This document shows, in pieces, positions 21,618-29,918 of a stretch of DNA of 64,000 nucleotides. Where the stretch lies: positions 62,001 through 126,000 of the forward strand of contig NZ_CP072524.1 of the NCBI RefSeq assembly GCF_017753665.1, in the 5' to 3' direction. Below the pieces are notes generated by a model. It was not told the DNA's origin. It searched no databases and worked only from the letters and a program-made list of their open reading frames with translations. Origin of the DNA: Neisseria sicca (lineage in GTDB: Bacteria; Pseudomonadota; Gammaproteobacteria; Burkholderiales; Neisseriaceae). Each line of letters opens with the position of its first letter. The stretch's first letter is position 1. Both the position numbers and the translations under genes were made by a program.

Positions 21618-22877
21618 TTAGGATTGACGCTCTTTTAAGGCTTTCATATCACTTTCGCGTTTGGCTTTAAACGAAAAGTGCATCCAAATCAGCGAAACGC
21701 AGACTGTACCGTAGAGCAGCATGAAAGAAGTAGAGCGAATGCCAGTCCAGTCTTCCAATGCGCCGAACATAATCGGCAGAAGGAAACCGCCCAGGCCACC
21801 GGCCAGGCCGACAATACCGGATACGGCACCGATATTATCGGGATAGTCGTCAGCTACAAACTTGAATACGGAAGCTTTGCCTACCGCAGTGGCTACACCC
21901 ACTGTGAACATTAGTATCGTGAATACGGTTACATTGAGACCGAGGTGCATGGTTAGCGAACCGCCGTCGGTCGTGCGGATGGAAAGATCGGTTTGCGGGT
22001 AGGAGAGTATGAAGAAACATATCCAAATCAACCACATTACCGCCCAAGTTACCTTATATGCACCGAATTTGTCGGAAAGGTAGCCGCCGAAAGCACGCAG
22101 TACACCTCCCGGCAGTGAGAAGCAGGCTGCCAAAAATGCCGCCGTTTGCAGTGGCATACCGTATTCGCCCACATAGTATTTGGTCATCCACAATGCCAGT
22201 GCCACATAGCCGCCGAAGACTACGGAGTAATATTGGCTGTATCGCAGCACGCCCGGGTCTTTCAAGAGTGCTAATTGTTCTTTCAACGTAACGTTGGAAG
22301 AGACCAAGTGTTTGGGATCGTGATAGCTGGTAAACCAAAAGAGTATCGCGGTAGCCAGCATAATGGCTGAGTATACGGTAGGGACAATCTGCCAAGTTCC
22401 AAAGGTAACAATCAGCCAGGCGGCAAGGAATTTATTGATTGCACTACCTGCATTGCCCGCGCCGAATATCCCCATTGCCACGCCTTGTTGGTGTTTGGGG
22501 AACCAGCGTGCCACATAGGGAGTACCTACCGAGAACGAACCGCCGGCCAAGCCCATCACCAGACCGATTACCAAGAAATGCCAATATTGATTGGCGTAGC
22601 GCATCAGAAAAATGGTTGGTACGGATAGGATCATCAAGGTAAACAGCACGATACGGCCGCCAAATTTATCGGTAAGGATGCCTAACGGTACACGGATCAG
22701 CGCACCGGAAAGCACCGGCAGAGCAATCAGAATGCCGTATTGGGTTTGGTTAAACCCCATTTCTTCCTGAACTTTGATGCCGACAACGGCCAGCATCATC
22801 CAAATCATAAAACAGACAGTAAAAGATAGAGTGCTGGAGAATAGCACCGAGTAGCGTTTGTAAGTTTCCGAGGCCAT
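21618..22877 (-). CDS. narK1: NarK1-type nitrate transporter
   Basis: Major facilitator of the same porter family but from the other branch, 419 residues, about 12 membrane segments. Nitrate signatures are GLAGGSFSVGTPYVARWFP and a later VGLAGGLGGFLLP. NarK1-type proteins are generally nitrate/proton symporters that start nitrate import before nitrite exchange is possible, so the pair here gives both modes. GGAAGGGG sits upstream of ATG 22877. A 280-bp gap upstream is free of genes and should hold the promoter. Confidence 0.9.
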   Translation of the reverse strand: MASETYKRYSVLFSSTLSFTVCFMIWMMLAVVGIKVQEEMGFNQTQYGILIALPVLSGALIRVPLGILTDKFGGRIVLFTLMILSVPTIFLMRYANQYWHFLVIGLVMGLAGGSFSVGTPYVARWFPKHQQGVAMGIFGAGNAGSAINKFLAAWLIVTFGTWQIVPTVYSAIMLATAILFWFTSYHDPKHLVSSNVTLKEQLALLKDPGVLRYSQYYSVVFGGYVALALWMTKYYVGEYGMPLQTAAFLAACFSLPGGVLRAFGGYLSDKFGAYKVTWAVMWLIWICFFILSYPQTDLSIRTTDGGSLTMHLGLNVTVFTILMFTVGVATAVGKASVFKFVADDYPDNIGAVSGIVGLAGGLGGFLLPIMFGALEDWTGIRSTSFMLLYGTVCVSLIWMHFSFKAKRESDMKALKERQS

Positions 22878-23157
22878 CTTGCTGCCCCTTCCTTTCTAGT
22901 GGTTTACCATAAGTTAATCGGATTTTTACACAGCTTTAACTTACGCGTTCGCGAGCTATCACGCATTGCTCTGAAGCATGGACATAGCAAAGCATTGGAA
23001 TAGTAGAAATTAGTCTTAAATAAGCAGGGTACTAGTTATTTAGGCGTAGATACATAGGATGGTACGCTTTGGCTTTGTAAAACGTCAAGCATTGTAGAAA
23101 AAGGTCGTCTGAAAACCATTTCAGACGACCTTTTGCATATGTTGGAAATTTTCTGTT
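22878..23157. other. Region between mop and narK1
   Basis: About 280 bp. It contains the mop terminator (23099-23134) and presumably the narK1 promoter on the minus strand. I looked for an FNR-type TTGAT-N4-ATCAA palindrome and clear NarL heptamer pairs and saw none. Confidence 0.45.
23099..23134. terminator. DUS terminator after mop
   Basis: AAAAGGTCGTCTGAAA and its exact complement are separated by four bases, 24 bp past the mop stop. A near-perfect example of the Neisseria DUS terminator; it has a T run on either strand. Confidence 0.85.
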
Positions 23158-23586
23158 TCAAATTAAAACGCCTAACATGACTTGATTGGCATTGAAAACG
23201 GCAGTGGCCGGTCGGTCCTGTTCTAGGGCAAGCGTTTCGCTGCTGTAGAGTGTAATGGTTGCACATAAGTTAATTTCATTATTAATATCAAGTGTAACGA
23301 CATTGTTGACTGACCCTTGTTCCACACGTTTCACAGTGCCGTGCAGGCAGTTTTCTGCCGATAATGTCATGGGTGCGAGGTCAGTCGCCAGTACGACCGA
23401 TGCTGCTTTAATCATGGCGATAACCGGGCTGCCGACAGACAGTTTCAAACGCTTTAGGCTGAAACTGCTGATTTGTGCATGAATTTCGATACCGCCTGCG
23501 CTGGCAAGGGTAACCAGGCATGAGCCGTTGCTGTGTTCGATGTGGGTTACCGTACCGGCCAGTTGATTGCGGGCACTGCTTTTCAT
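23158..23586 (-). CDS. mop: Molybdate-binding protein with two Mop/TOBE domains
   Basis: A 142-residue cytoplasmic molbindin-like protein made of two Mop repeats, about residues 5-68 and 75-140. The first opens with the family hallmark SARNQLAGTV. Such proteins bind molybdate oxyanions and act as stores or buffers (compare ModG); alternatively it may supply the regulatory domain missing from ModC in this genome. It lies 45 bp after narL in the same direction and is followed by a strong terminator, so it is probably cotranscribed with narL. Confidence 0.88.
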   Translation of the reverse strand: MKSSARNQLAGTVTHIEHSNGSCLVTLASAGGIEIHAQISSFSLKRLKLSVGSPVIAMIKAASVVLATDLAPMTLSAENCLHGTVKRVEQGSVNNVVTLDINNEINLCATITLYSSETLALEQDRPATAVFNANQVMLGVLI

Positions 23587-23631
23587 GAGTGTTCCTTATG
23601 CTGAAGTATTCTTAAAAAGGAGAGTGGGTGG

Positions 23632-24294
23632 TCAGAGCGGCTGTGGTACATTATGTTGAACGGCATAAACGGCAGCCTGTACGCGGCTGGATAATTCAAG
23701 TTTGCGCAAAATACTCTGCACATGTACTTTGATGGTGGATTCCGCCAGATTAAGCTTACGTGCAATGATTTTGTTACTGTGCCCGGCAGCTAGGTAGCCA
23801 AGAATTTCCAATTCCCGCGTTGTCAGTGCATCCAACGCCCTGGTTGCTGGAGGGGTATTGGGTTGAATCAGAGATTGTACCAAGCGGGCAGTCATCTCAG
23901 GTGAAAAAACATTATCGCCTTCTGCTGCTTTGCGGATGGCATCAACCAGAAAATCCGCATGGATGTTTTTTAGTAAAAAGCCGCGCGCCCCGAGACGCAT
24001 GCACTCAGTTAAATCTTCGCTATCTTCAGAGACAGTCAGCATTACCACTACCTGTTCAGGCCGACTGCTAAGGATTTGAGCCAAAGCTTCGCGCCCGTTC
24101 ATTACAGGCATGTCCAAGTCTAGCAATACAACGTCGGGATCGGTTTGCTCAACTAATTTCACACCGCTGAGACCGTCAGCTGCTTCACCGACTACTTCAT
24201 AGTTATCCTGTCTGGTCAGTAGGGCTTTTATACCGCTACGGAACAGGGTATGGTCGTCTATCAAGGCAATGCGGATAGTTTCATTCAAACTCAT
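23632..24294 (-). CDS. narL: NarL-type nitrate/nitrite response regulator
   Basis: A 220-residue two-domain regulator. The receiver has acidic residues DDH near residue 13, the phosphoacceptor aspartate in VVLLDLDMP (about residue 58), and a conserved KN near residue 108. The C-terminal LuxR-type helix-turn-helix is LTTRELEILGYLAAGHSNKIIARKL. It would activate nitrate-respiration genes when phosphorylated by a sensor such as NarX. The start codon overlaps a TGA that ends a narX remnant (ATGA), showing it was once translated behind narX. No intact sensor is in the window. Confidence 0.92.
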   Translation of the reverse strand: MSLNETIRIALIDDHTLFRSGIKALLTRQDNYEVVGEAADGLSGVKLVEQTDPDVVLLDLDMPVMNGREALAQILSSRPEQVVVMLTVSEDSEDLTECMRLGARGFLLKNIHADFLVDAIRKAAEGDNVFSPEMTARLVQSLIQPNTPPATRALDALTTRELEILGYLAAGHSNKIIARKLNLAESTIKVHVQSILRKLELSSRVQAAVYAVQHNVPQPL

Positions 24295-24430
24295 CTTTTA
24301 AAAGTCTTTCTGGTTGCGGTAAGGTAAATATGGGGGGTATCGTCTATGCTGTAATCCAATTCGAGGCGGCGTGAATGCGTAATGTCCGATTTCTTATAAT
24401 ATTCAGACCGATATGAAGATGGGAAATAAG
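24293..24430 (-). pseudogene. narX: Remnant of a NarX-type sensor kinase (3' end)
   Basis: On the minus strand just before narL, one frame reads RLISHLHIGLNIIRNRTLRIHAA, which matches the G2-box end of NarX-like kinases (HxGLxIMRER...). It then continues in another frame as RLELDYSIDDTPHIYLTATRKTFKR and a stop overlapping the narL ATG. So about 45 residues of the ATPase end survive, with a frameshift, and the rest of the gene is gone. The overlap with narL is the arrangement expected of narX-narL operons. Confidence 0.7.
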
Positions 24431-24554
24431 TCGGTGCTAAATGAGCCTAGTACTTTATAATTAACCATATATTTCATCAAGTAGGTTGGCTTGTGTCGTT
24501 TGGTGAATTGGATGGATAGGGTATTTAAAATAGCCAACCTGATCGTAATAATAA

Positions 24555-24589
24555 AACAGGCTATCCGAAAATTCTTCGGATAGCCTGTT
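24555..24589 (-). terminator. Terminator of narHJI
   Basis: AACAGGCTATCCGAA and TTCGGATAGCCTGTT form a perfect 15-bp stem with a 5-base loop. On the minus strand it is followed by TTATTATTACG. It lies 16 bp after the narI stop and has no DUS, so it may date from before arrival in Neisseria. Confidence 0.9.
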
Positions 24590-24604
24590 AAAAATTTAAA
24601 GAAA

Positions 24605-25288
24605 TCAGCGGCGGCGAACCAGTTGCCATGCGCGGCCGAGATAAGCAACGCTGGCGAAGCCGCTCCATACGTGCACCAAGCGGGTGAATGGGAAAATGAC
24701 AAACAAGCCCATGCCCATTACCATATGCAATTTAAACAGAAAGCTTACATCTTTGATATAGTTGGCAGCTTCACCGCGGAAGGTTACAATATGTTGAGCC
24801 CAGCTCATCAGTTTCACCATTTCATGACCGTCTGTATGACTCATGCTCACAAAGATAGTCAACAAACCCAAACCCAAGGTGGTGATGAGCCAAAGCAATA
24901 CCAGTTTGTCACGCCAAGTGGTGTTTGCAGCCAAGCGGTCGCATTTCAGACGACGTTGCAGCAAGATAATTAAGCCGATCATTGCGGTTGTGCCGAAGAT
25001 GCCGCCCATTACCATCGCAAAGATTTGTTTGGCACCGTGGGAAACGCCTAGAGCATCCCAAAACCATAAAGGGGTGAGCAGTCCGAACAAGTGTCCGAAG
25101 AATACGGCTATGATGCCGACGTGAAATAGTATATTACCTAAGCGCAACTGGCCTTCGTAAAGGAGTTGGCTGGATTCGCTTTTCCATGAATATTGCTCAC
25201 GGTCGAAGCGCACGAGGCTGCCGAAGAAGAAGATTGCAAGAGCAATATAGGGGAAGATGCCGAAGAAGAATTGGTGCAGGGTATTCAT
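24605..25288 (-). CDS. narI: Respiratory nitrate reductase, gamma subunit
   Basis: Membrane cytochrome b of nitrate reductase; it oxidises quinol at the periplasmic side and passes electrons via two haems b to NarH. 227 residues with five hydrophobic helices. Candidate haem histidines are visible in the second helix region (FHVGIIAVFFGHLFG) and near the C terminus (FKLHMVMGM, TRLVHVWSG). I start at ATG 25288 because AAAGGAG lies 7 bp upstream. The ATG two codons earlier overlaps the narJ stop but sits too close to that site. Confidence 0.95.
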   Translation of the reverse strand: MNTLHQFFFGIFPYIALAIFFFGSLVRFDREQYSWKSESSQLLYEGQLRLGNILFHVGIIAVFFGHLFGLLTPLWFWDALGVSHGAKQIFAMVMGGIFGTTAMIGLIILLQRRLKCDRLAANTTWRDKLVLLWLITTLGLGLLTIFVSMSHTDGHEMVKLMSWAQHIVTFRGEAANYIKDVSFLFKLHMVMGMGLFVIFPFTRLVHVWSGFASVAYLGRAWQLVRRR

Positions 25289-25290
25289 GT

Positions 25291-25959
25291 TCATACTCCT
25301 TTTGAGTCCGCCTGAAAAGCGGCTTTAGGATAAAACTGTACGGTTTCGACGCTTGGTTTTAGCAGTGGCTCGGTGCCGGAAATATCTGGGCCGAATGTTT
25401 CCATGGCTTCGTCCATATCGCGCACGGGGGGCTCGATGAGAGGTTGTGGTGCGACCGGACTGAGCGCGGTAATGCCTTGCAGCAATACGGCGTAAGGCGA
25501 ACCGCTTTTCTCAAGATTTCCTCCGATGTGGGCGATCACATGTACGGCATCGCCCAAGAGTTTTTGTGCGTGTTCTGACGGCACTTGGCTTAAGTATTCC
25601 AGCAGTGCGGGCAGATAGTCGGGCAATTCGTCGTCGCCCAACTCGAAGCCGTGGTTGCGGTATTCTTGCAATAAGTCCACCATCGCGCTGCCGCGGTCTC
25701 GGTCTTCGCCGTAAACATGCTCGAAAATATAGAGTGCGTGGTTGCGATTGCGGTCGAAGGTAGCAACGTAGTTTTCCTGCAATTCGCGCAGATTGTGATT
25801 GCCTAGGTAGTCTAAAAAGTTTTTCAGACGACCTTCCTGTGATTGCAGTTCGAGCCATTCTTTCAAGGCAGCCTGAAACTCAGGCAGAGCTTCGATCATC
25901 TCGGCTTCAGGATAGCACAACAGCGCGGAAAACCATTTGTAAACGGGATTCGCGCTCAT
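25291..25959 (-). CDS. narJ: Nitrate reductase assembly chaperone
   Basis: Cytoplasmic chaperone of the TorD/DmsD/NarJ type that matures the NarGH complex and controls cofactor insertion; not part of the final enzyme. 222 residues, largely helical. The sequence ALLCYPEAEMIEALPE and FEHVYGEDRDRGSAMVDLL are family-like. Start ATG 25959 has AAGGAG 7 bp upstream and shares one base with the narH stop. A frame start at TTG one codon earlier is less likely. Confidence 0.93.
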   Translation of the reverse strand: MSANPVYKWFSALLCYPEAEMIEALPEFQAALKEWLELQSQEGRLKNFLDYLGNHNLRELQENYVATFDRNRNHALYIFEHVYGEDRDRGSAMVDLLQEYRNHGFELGDDELPDYLPALLEYLSQVPSEHAQKLLGDAVHVIAHIGGNLEKSGSPYAVLLQGITALSPVAPQPLIEPPVRDMDEAMETFGPDISGTEPLLKPSVETVQFYPKAAFQADSKGV

Positions 25960-27518
25960 CAACGTACTCCTTCTTCACGATTTTTTTCCGCATCTTTGCG
26001 CAGACCGTGGAAAATAATCGGTGTGCCTTTGCGTTTGCCAAACAGGCTTTCTTCGCTGCTGCCGCCGGAGCAGCCGTTGCCGAAGGTAAAGCCGCAGCTG
26101 GCTTTATCGCCGAAACTGTTTTCAACCATTTCTTTGTGTGAAGTCGGGATGACGAAGCGGTCTTCATAATTGGCAATAGCCATGATTTGATACATGTCTT
26201 CGACCATTTCGGGCGTAAGGCCGGTACCTTCCAGTGCTTGAGCCGGTGTTTCACCGTGAACCACTTGTCCGCGTTTGAAGCGGCGCATAGCAATCATGCG
26301 CTCCAGTGCTTCTTTGATTGGCTCAATTTTGCCGGCGGTGAGCAGGTTGGCCAGATATCTCAGCGGGATACGCATTTCATCCACGCTTGGGATAATACCG
26401 TTTTCGCCCACCAAACCGTTTTCGATGGCAGATTGAATCGGTGAAAGCGGCGGGATGTACCAAACCATTGGCAAGGTGCGGTATTCCGGGTGCAGCGGGA
26501 ATGCCACTTTCCATTCCATTGCCATTTTGTACACGGGCGATTTTTGGGCAGCATCAAGCCAGCTTTGGCTGATACCTTGTTTCAATGCTTCGCGTTGTAC
26601 TTCGGGGTCATGCGGGTTGAGGAATACGCCCAGTTGCTGTTCGTACAGGTCTTGCGGATTTTCCACTGACGCGGCTTCTTCGATTTTGTCTGCATCGTAC
26701 AGCAGTACGCCCAAATAGCGGATGCGGCCTACGCAGGTTTCGGAACACACGGTCGGCTGGCCGCCTTCGATACGCGGATAGCAGAATGTACATTTTTCAG
26801 CTTTGCCGGAAGTCCAGTTGTAGTAGATTTTTTTGTAGGGGCAGCCGGATACGCACATACGCCAGCCACGGCATTTGTCTTGGTCGATCAGTACGATGCC
26901 GTCGTCTTCGCGTTTGTAGATGCTGCCTGACGGGCAGGATGCCACACAGGTCGGGTTCAAACAATGCTCGCACAGGCGCGGCAGGTACATCATGAAGGTT
27001 TGTTCGAACGCAGCGTGCATGTCTTTTTGAATGCCTTCAAACAGTACATCTTTTGCACGTTTTTCAAATTCGCCTGCCAAATCGTCTTCCCAGTTCGGAC
27101 CCCATTCCACTTTGTCCATTTTTTTGCCGGTGAGCACAGAGACAGGACGGGCGGTCGGCGGCGTTTTCATTTTCGGCGCGTTTTGCAGATGCTCGTAATC
27201 GTAGGTGAACGGCTCGTAGTAGTCGTCGATTTGCGGCATGTTCGGGTTGGCAAAAATATTCGCCAAAATCTTCAATTTGCCGCCTTGCTTAGGTACCAGT
27301 TTGCCGTTGGGTTTGCGCACCCAGCCGCCATTCCATTTGTTTTGGTCTTCCCAGTTTTTCGGAAAGCCGATGCCTGGCTTGGTTTCGACGTTGTTAAACC
27401 ACGCATACTCTACGCCGTCACGCGAAGTCCAGACGTTCTTGCAGGTAACGGAGCAGGTATGGCAGCCGATACATTTGTCTAAGTTCAGAACCATGCCGAC
27501 TTGTGCTCTGATTTTCAT
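25959..27518 (-). CDS. narH: Respiratory nitrate reductase, beta subunit
   Basis: Iron-sulfur subunit that relays electrons from NarI to NarG. 519 residues. Cysteine motifs in order: CIGCHTCSVTC near residue 16, CEHCLNPTCVASCP, CRGWRMCVSGCP, and CTFCYPRIEGGQPTVCSETC. The Trp in CRGW replaces one cysteine, the known hallmark of the [3Fe-4S] site in NarH. The real start is ATG 27518 (MKIRAQVGMVLNLDK) with AAGGAAC upstream; the frame extends 15 codons further without homology. Here narH leads the operon instead of following narG. Confidence 0.97.
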   Translation of the reverse strand: MKIRAQVGMVLNLDKCIGCHTCSVTCKNVWTSRDGVEYAWFNNVETKPGIGFPKNWEDQNKWNGGWVRKPNGKLVPKQGGKLKILANIFANPNMPQIDDYYEPFTYDYEHLQNAPKMKTPPTARPVSVLTGKKMDKVEWGPNWEDDLAGEFEKRAKDVLFEGIQKDMHAAFEQTFMMYLPRLCEHCLNPTCVASCPSGSIYKREDDGIVLIDQDKCRGWRMCVSGCPYKKIYYNWTSGKAEKCTFCYPRIEGGQPTVCSETCVGRIRYLGVLLYDADKIEEAASVENPQDLYEQQLGVFLNPHDPEVQREALKQGISQSWLDAAQKSPVYKMAMEWKVAFPLHPEYRTLPMVWYIPPLSPIQSAIENGLVGENGIIPSVDEMRIPLRYLANLLTAGKIEPIKEALERMIAMRRFKRGQVVHGETPAQALEGTGLTPEMVEDMYQIMAIANYEDRFVIPTSHKEMVENSFGDKASCGFTFGNGCSGGSSEESLFGKRKGTPIIFHGLRKDAEKNREEGVR

Positions 27519-27882
27519 GGTAGTGTTCCTTTTGGTTTGGTTTCTAGATGGCCTGTCTAGCAAGCCATTTGAACATGGCTGTTAATTATGGGGTGGTAAT
27601 GGTAGCTTATTTTAAAAAATTTTGACGCTTAGGAGTTTATAGGAGCGCATACAAGAAAAATATGCATAGAAAGCGTAGCCTAAGACAGCAAAATAAGGGG
27701 GTAAGGCTGTCTTAAGGAGTAAAAGTATATACTACTTTGGGAGTATCGAGTAGGGGTTGAAAAAATAGTTACGGTTGTCTTCATCAAAATAAGAAAGACA
27801 GTGGAAACAGCAGACTTCATAACCATAAAATTGAAAAATACACATATGAATAAGGCAGTCTGCCGTGTGGTGGGTTAATATT
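27519..27882. other. Upstream region of narH
   Basis: About 360 bp between DUF2478 and narH, AT-rich, and the likely site of the narHJI promoter on the minus strand. One TACTCCT word on the minus strand (about 27715) fits the NarL heptamer TACYYMT. A short hairpin (ATGGC...GCCAT, about 27549-27573) lies before the ribosome binding site. No piece of narG is found here. No convincing FNR box. Confidence 0.45.
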
Positions 27883-28425
27883 TTAAGGCAAGGTTCGTTT
27901 GACGGATTGCTTTATCCAGTCAAGAACGGTATCGGTATCTGCAGGTAGTTCCCCACCCGCTTCGCCTGAAAAGCTTCGCCAGTCCGGCAGGTATTTGCTT
28001 TGCAAGGTGGTTAGAACCGGAATACCTGAGCTGATAGCGGCAAGGTATTCCAACAACAAACCGCGGTTATCGATTTCTCCATGGCCAAATTTGTTAATGA
28101 CTACCAAATCCGTGCCTTCCGCTATGGCTTCGCGAATCACCGAACCTGCCGCTGCCAGTGCGCCGGCGTCCAGTTTGCAGCCACTGGAATGGTTGCCGAG
28201 ATTTTGGAAGATGGAAAAGCATCGGTTGTCTGCGACGGAAGCCAGCTCCGAATTACTGTGCTTACCTTCGTTGTCTATCGGATTCAATAGTCCGGCCACG
28301 CGCCATCCGTCTTGTTGCAACCGGCGCACGGCCTGCCATAATGCAGTTATCGCAGCATCGCCTTCATCAGCATATACCACGGCAGCGATGGCATAGTCTG
28401 ATTGTTGTTCTATTTGATTAGACAT
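27883..28425 (-). CDS. DUF2478 family protein
   Basis: A 180-residue cytoplasmic protein resembling the DUF2478 family, which is often annotated near molybdenum or nitrogenase genes and is related in fold to nucleoside-triphosphatases. Recognisable parts are AAVVYADEGDAAITALW near the N terminus, GWRVAGLLNP, and CKLDAGALA with DLVVINKFGHGE. The usual P-loop is replaced by YADEGD. Start ATG 28425 is the first that gives homology. Its place at the head of the island suggests a molybdenum-related role; the exact function is unknown. Confidence 0.75.
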   Translation of the reverse strand: MSNQIEQQSDYAIAAVVYADEGDAAITALWQAVRRLQQDGWRVAGLLNPIDNEGKHSNSELASVADNRCFSIFQNLGNHSSGCKLDAGALAAAGSVIREAIAEGTDLVVINKFGHGEIDNRGLLLEYLAAISSGIPVLTTLQSKYLPDWRSFSGEAGGELPADTDTVLDWIKQSVKRTLP

Positions 28426-28660
28426 AAATTCACTTTCAAGGGTATTGGAGTTTTGGGCAAAATCTTGCAATGTCGTTGCAAACATTAAAACGTTTGAATC
28501 TCTTGGGGCGATTGTCCGTAGATGTCAGTCGGGAAATTGCAGGGACAGTATAGCCGTCATTAGAGATAAGATGGCCCGCTCATTAAACAAAAGGTCGTCT
28601 GAAAACCGCGGTACAGGCTTTCAGACGACCTTTCTTATTGCTTAAGAACGTTGAAACAGA
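28426..28660. other. Spacer before DUF2478
   Basis: About 235 bp. It holds the DUS terminator of the next operon (28590-28633) and the upstream region of the DUF2478 gene. This is the right-hand edge of the nitrate/molybdenum island. Confidence 0.5.
28590..28633. terminator. DUS terminator after amino-acid binding protein gene
   Basis: AAAGGTCGTCTGAAAA and CTTTCAGACGACCTTT flank a GC-rich loop, 28 bp past the stop at 28661 on the minus strand. Confidence 0.85.
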
Positions 28661-29491
28661 TTATTTGGCTGCTTCAGGTTGGCTGGCGGCTGCCGCTTTA
28701 TCGCCTTCTTTGGCGAAGTATTTGGCGTGGATTTTGTCGTATTCGCCGCTGTCGCGTACTTTTTTCAGCGCTTCGTTCAGCATTTTAACGGTCGCTTCGT
28801 CACCTTTGCGTACGGCAATGCCGTAGTTTTCAATCGTGAAATCAGGCAGCGTGATGAAGTCCATGCTTTTGGTCGGGTTGTTTTTCACATAGTTGGCGAT
28901 GACCGCGCTGTCGCTGACCACGGCATCCACGCCGCCGTTTTCCAGCTCTTTGATGACCAAAGGAACGCTTTCAAAGCGGGCGATTTTCGGATTGTCGTTG
29001 CCCAAGAGTTTGGAAACGGAGAAGTCGCCGGTTTGACCGGTAACGACACCGACTTTCGCCATGTTTTTGAGGTCGTCTGAAGAGGCGACTTTTTTGCCTT
29101 TGGGAACGAGGACGACTTGGGTGATTTCAAAATAAGGGTCGGTGAAATCCATGGACTGCTTGCGCTCGTCGGTAATGGTTACGCCGGAGATGACGATATC
29201 CGTATCGCCGTTTTTGAGCGCGGGGAAGAGGCTGTCCCAAGGCTGGTGTTTGAATTCGACTTTGAAGTTGCTGGTTTTTGCCATGGCGTTCATCAAATCG
29301 ACGTCGAAACCTTCAACGTTGCCGGCGGAATCCAAGGATTCGAAAGGGGCGAATTCGGCGTTGGCGGCAACGCGGTACACTTTGTCGGCTTTAGGGGCTG
29401 ACGAGGATGCGTCTTTGCTTTGACCGTCGCAGGCGGAGAGTGCCAGCGCGGAGCAGGCGAGGGCGGCTGCAATCCATTTTTTCATGTTCAT
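28661..29491 (-). CDS. Polar amino acid ABC transporter, substrate-binding lipoprotein
   Basis: Family 3 solute-binding protein, 276 residues, anchored as a lipoprotein (lipobox LALSAC near residue 21). Core motifs are YRVAANAEFAPFESLDSAGNVEGFDVDLM, then QPWDSLFPALKNGDTDIVISGVTIT and GTQ-like VVTGQTGDFS. I recognise it as the counterpart of the meningococcal protein NMB1612. The amino acid carried is not clear from sequence. No permease or ATPase gene is adjacent. An in-frame DUS sits inside the gene near 29070. Start may be 29491 or the ATG 6 bp later. Confidence 0.88.
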   Translation of the reverse strand: MNMKKWIAAALACSALALSACDGQSKDASSSAPKADKVYRVAANAEFAPFESLDSAGNVEGFDVDLMNAMAKTSNFKVEFKHQPWDSLFPALKNGDTDIVISGVTITDERKQSMDFTDPYFEITQVVLVPKGKKVASSDDLKNMAKVGVVTGQTGDFSVSKLLGNDNPKIARFESVPLVIKELENGGVDAVVSDSAVIANYVKNNPTKSMDFITLPDFTIENYGIAVRKGDEATVKMLNEALKKVRDSGEYDKIHAKYFAKEGDKAAAASQPEAAK

Positions 29492-29564
29492 GGGGAGGTT
29501 CCTTCTTTACGGATATTAATAAATAAACGGATAGTTTAACACGGTTTGGGGAAGTCGCTACGCG

Positions 29565-29816
29565 TCAGTGTTCTTTTTCGCGGAAAAAAGCGTAGGTTAC
29601 GTCATGGAAGAGGTCGGTATGCGGGCTGTCTTCGTAGTTCAATTCGGCGAGCGCGTCTTCGAAGGCAAGCTGGATGGACTCGACGGCTTCGTTTGCCATG
29701 TCGGACGGCAGCGAACGGATCAGACCTTTGAGGGCGGTGGCGAGAACGTGGTTCTGCATACGCAAAACGTCGTTGGCTTCTTCCAAATATTCGAGGCGTT
29801 GTTCGATGCTGCTCAT
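29565..29816 (-). CDS. Conserved small protein of unknown function
   Basis: An 83-residue soluble protein, acidic at the end. The first 35 residues (IEQRLEYLEEANDVLRMQN) have heptad spacing of leucines and could form a short coiled coil. It ends HDVTYAFFREKEH. I do not recognise a family. It is divergently placed from the next gene across about 100 bp. Codon use looks like its neighbours, which supports a real gene. Confidence 0.65.
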   Translation of the reverse strand: MSSIEQRLEYLEEANDVLRMQNHVLATALKGLIRSLPSDMANEAVESIQLAFEDALAELNYEDSPHTDLFHDVTYAFFREKEH

Positions 29817-29918
29817 GATGTGTTCCTGGGAATCTGTTAAAATACCGCATTATAGCAAATCACGGCATTCGCTATGCGCGTGAAATGAAATGACACAACG
29901 GAAGAACGAAAGCAAAAA

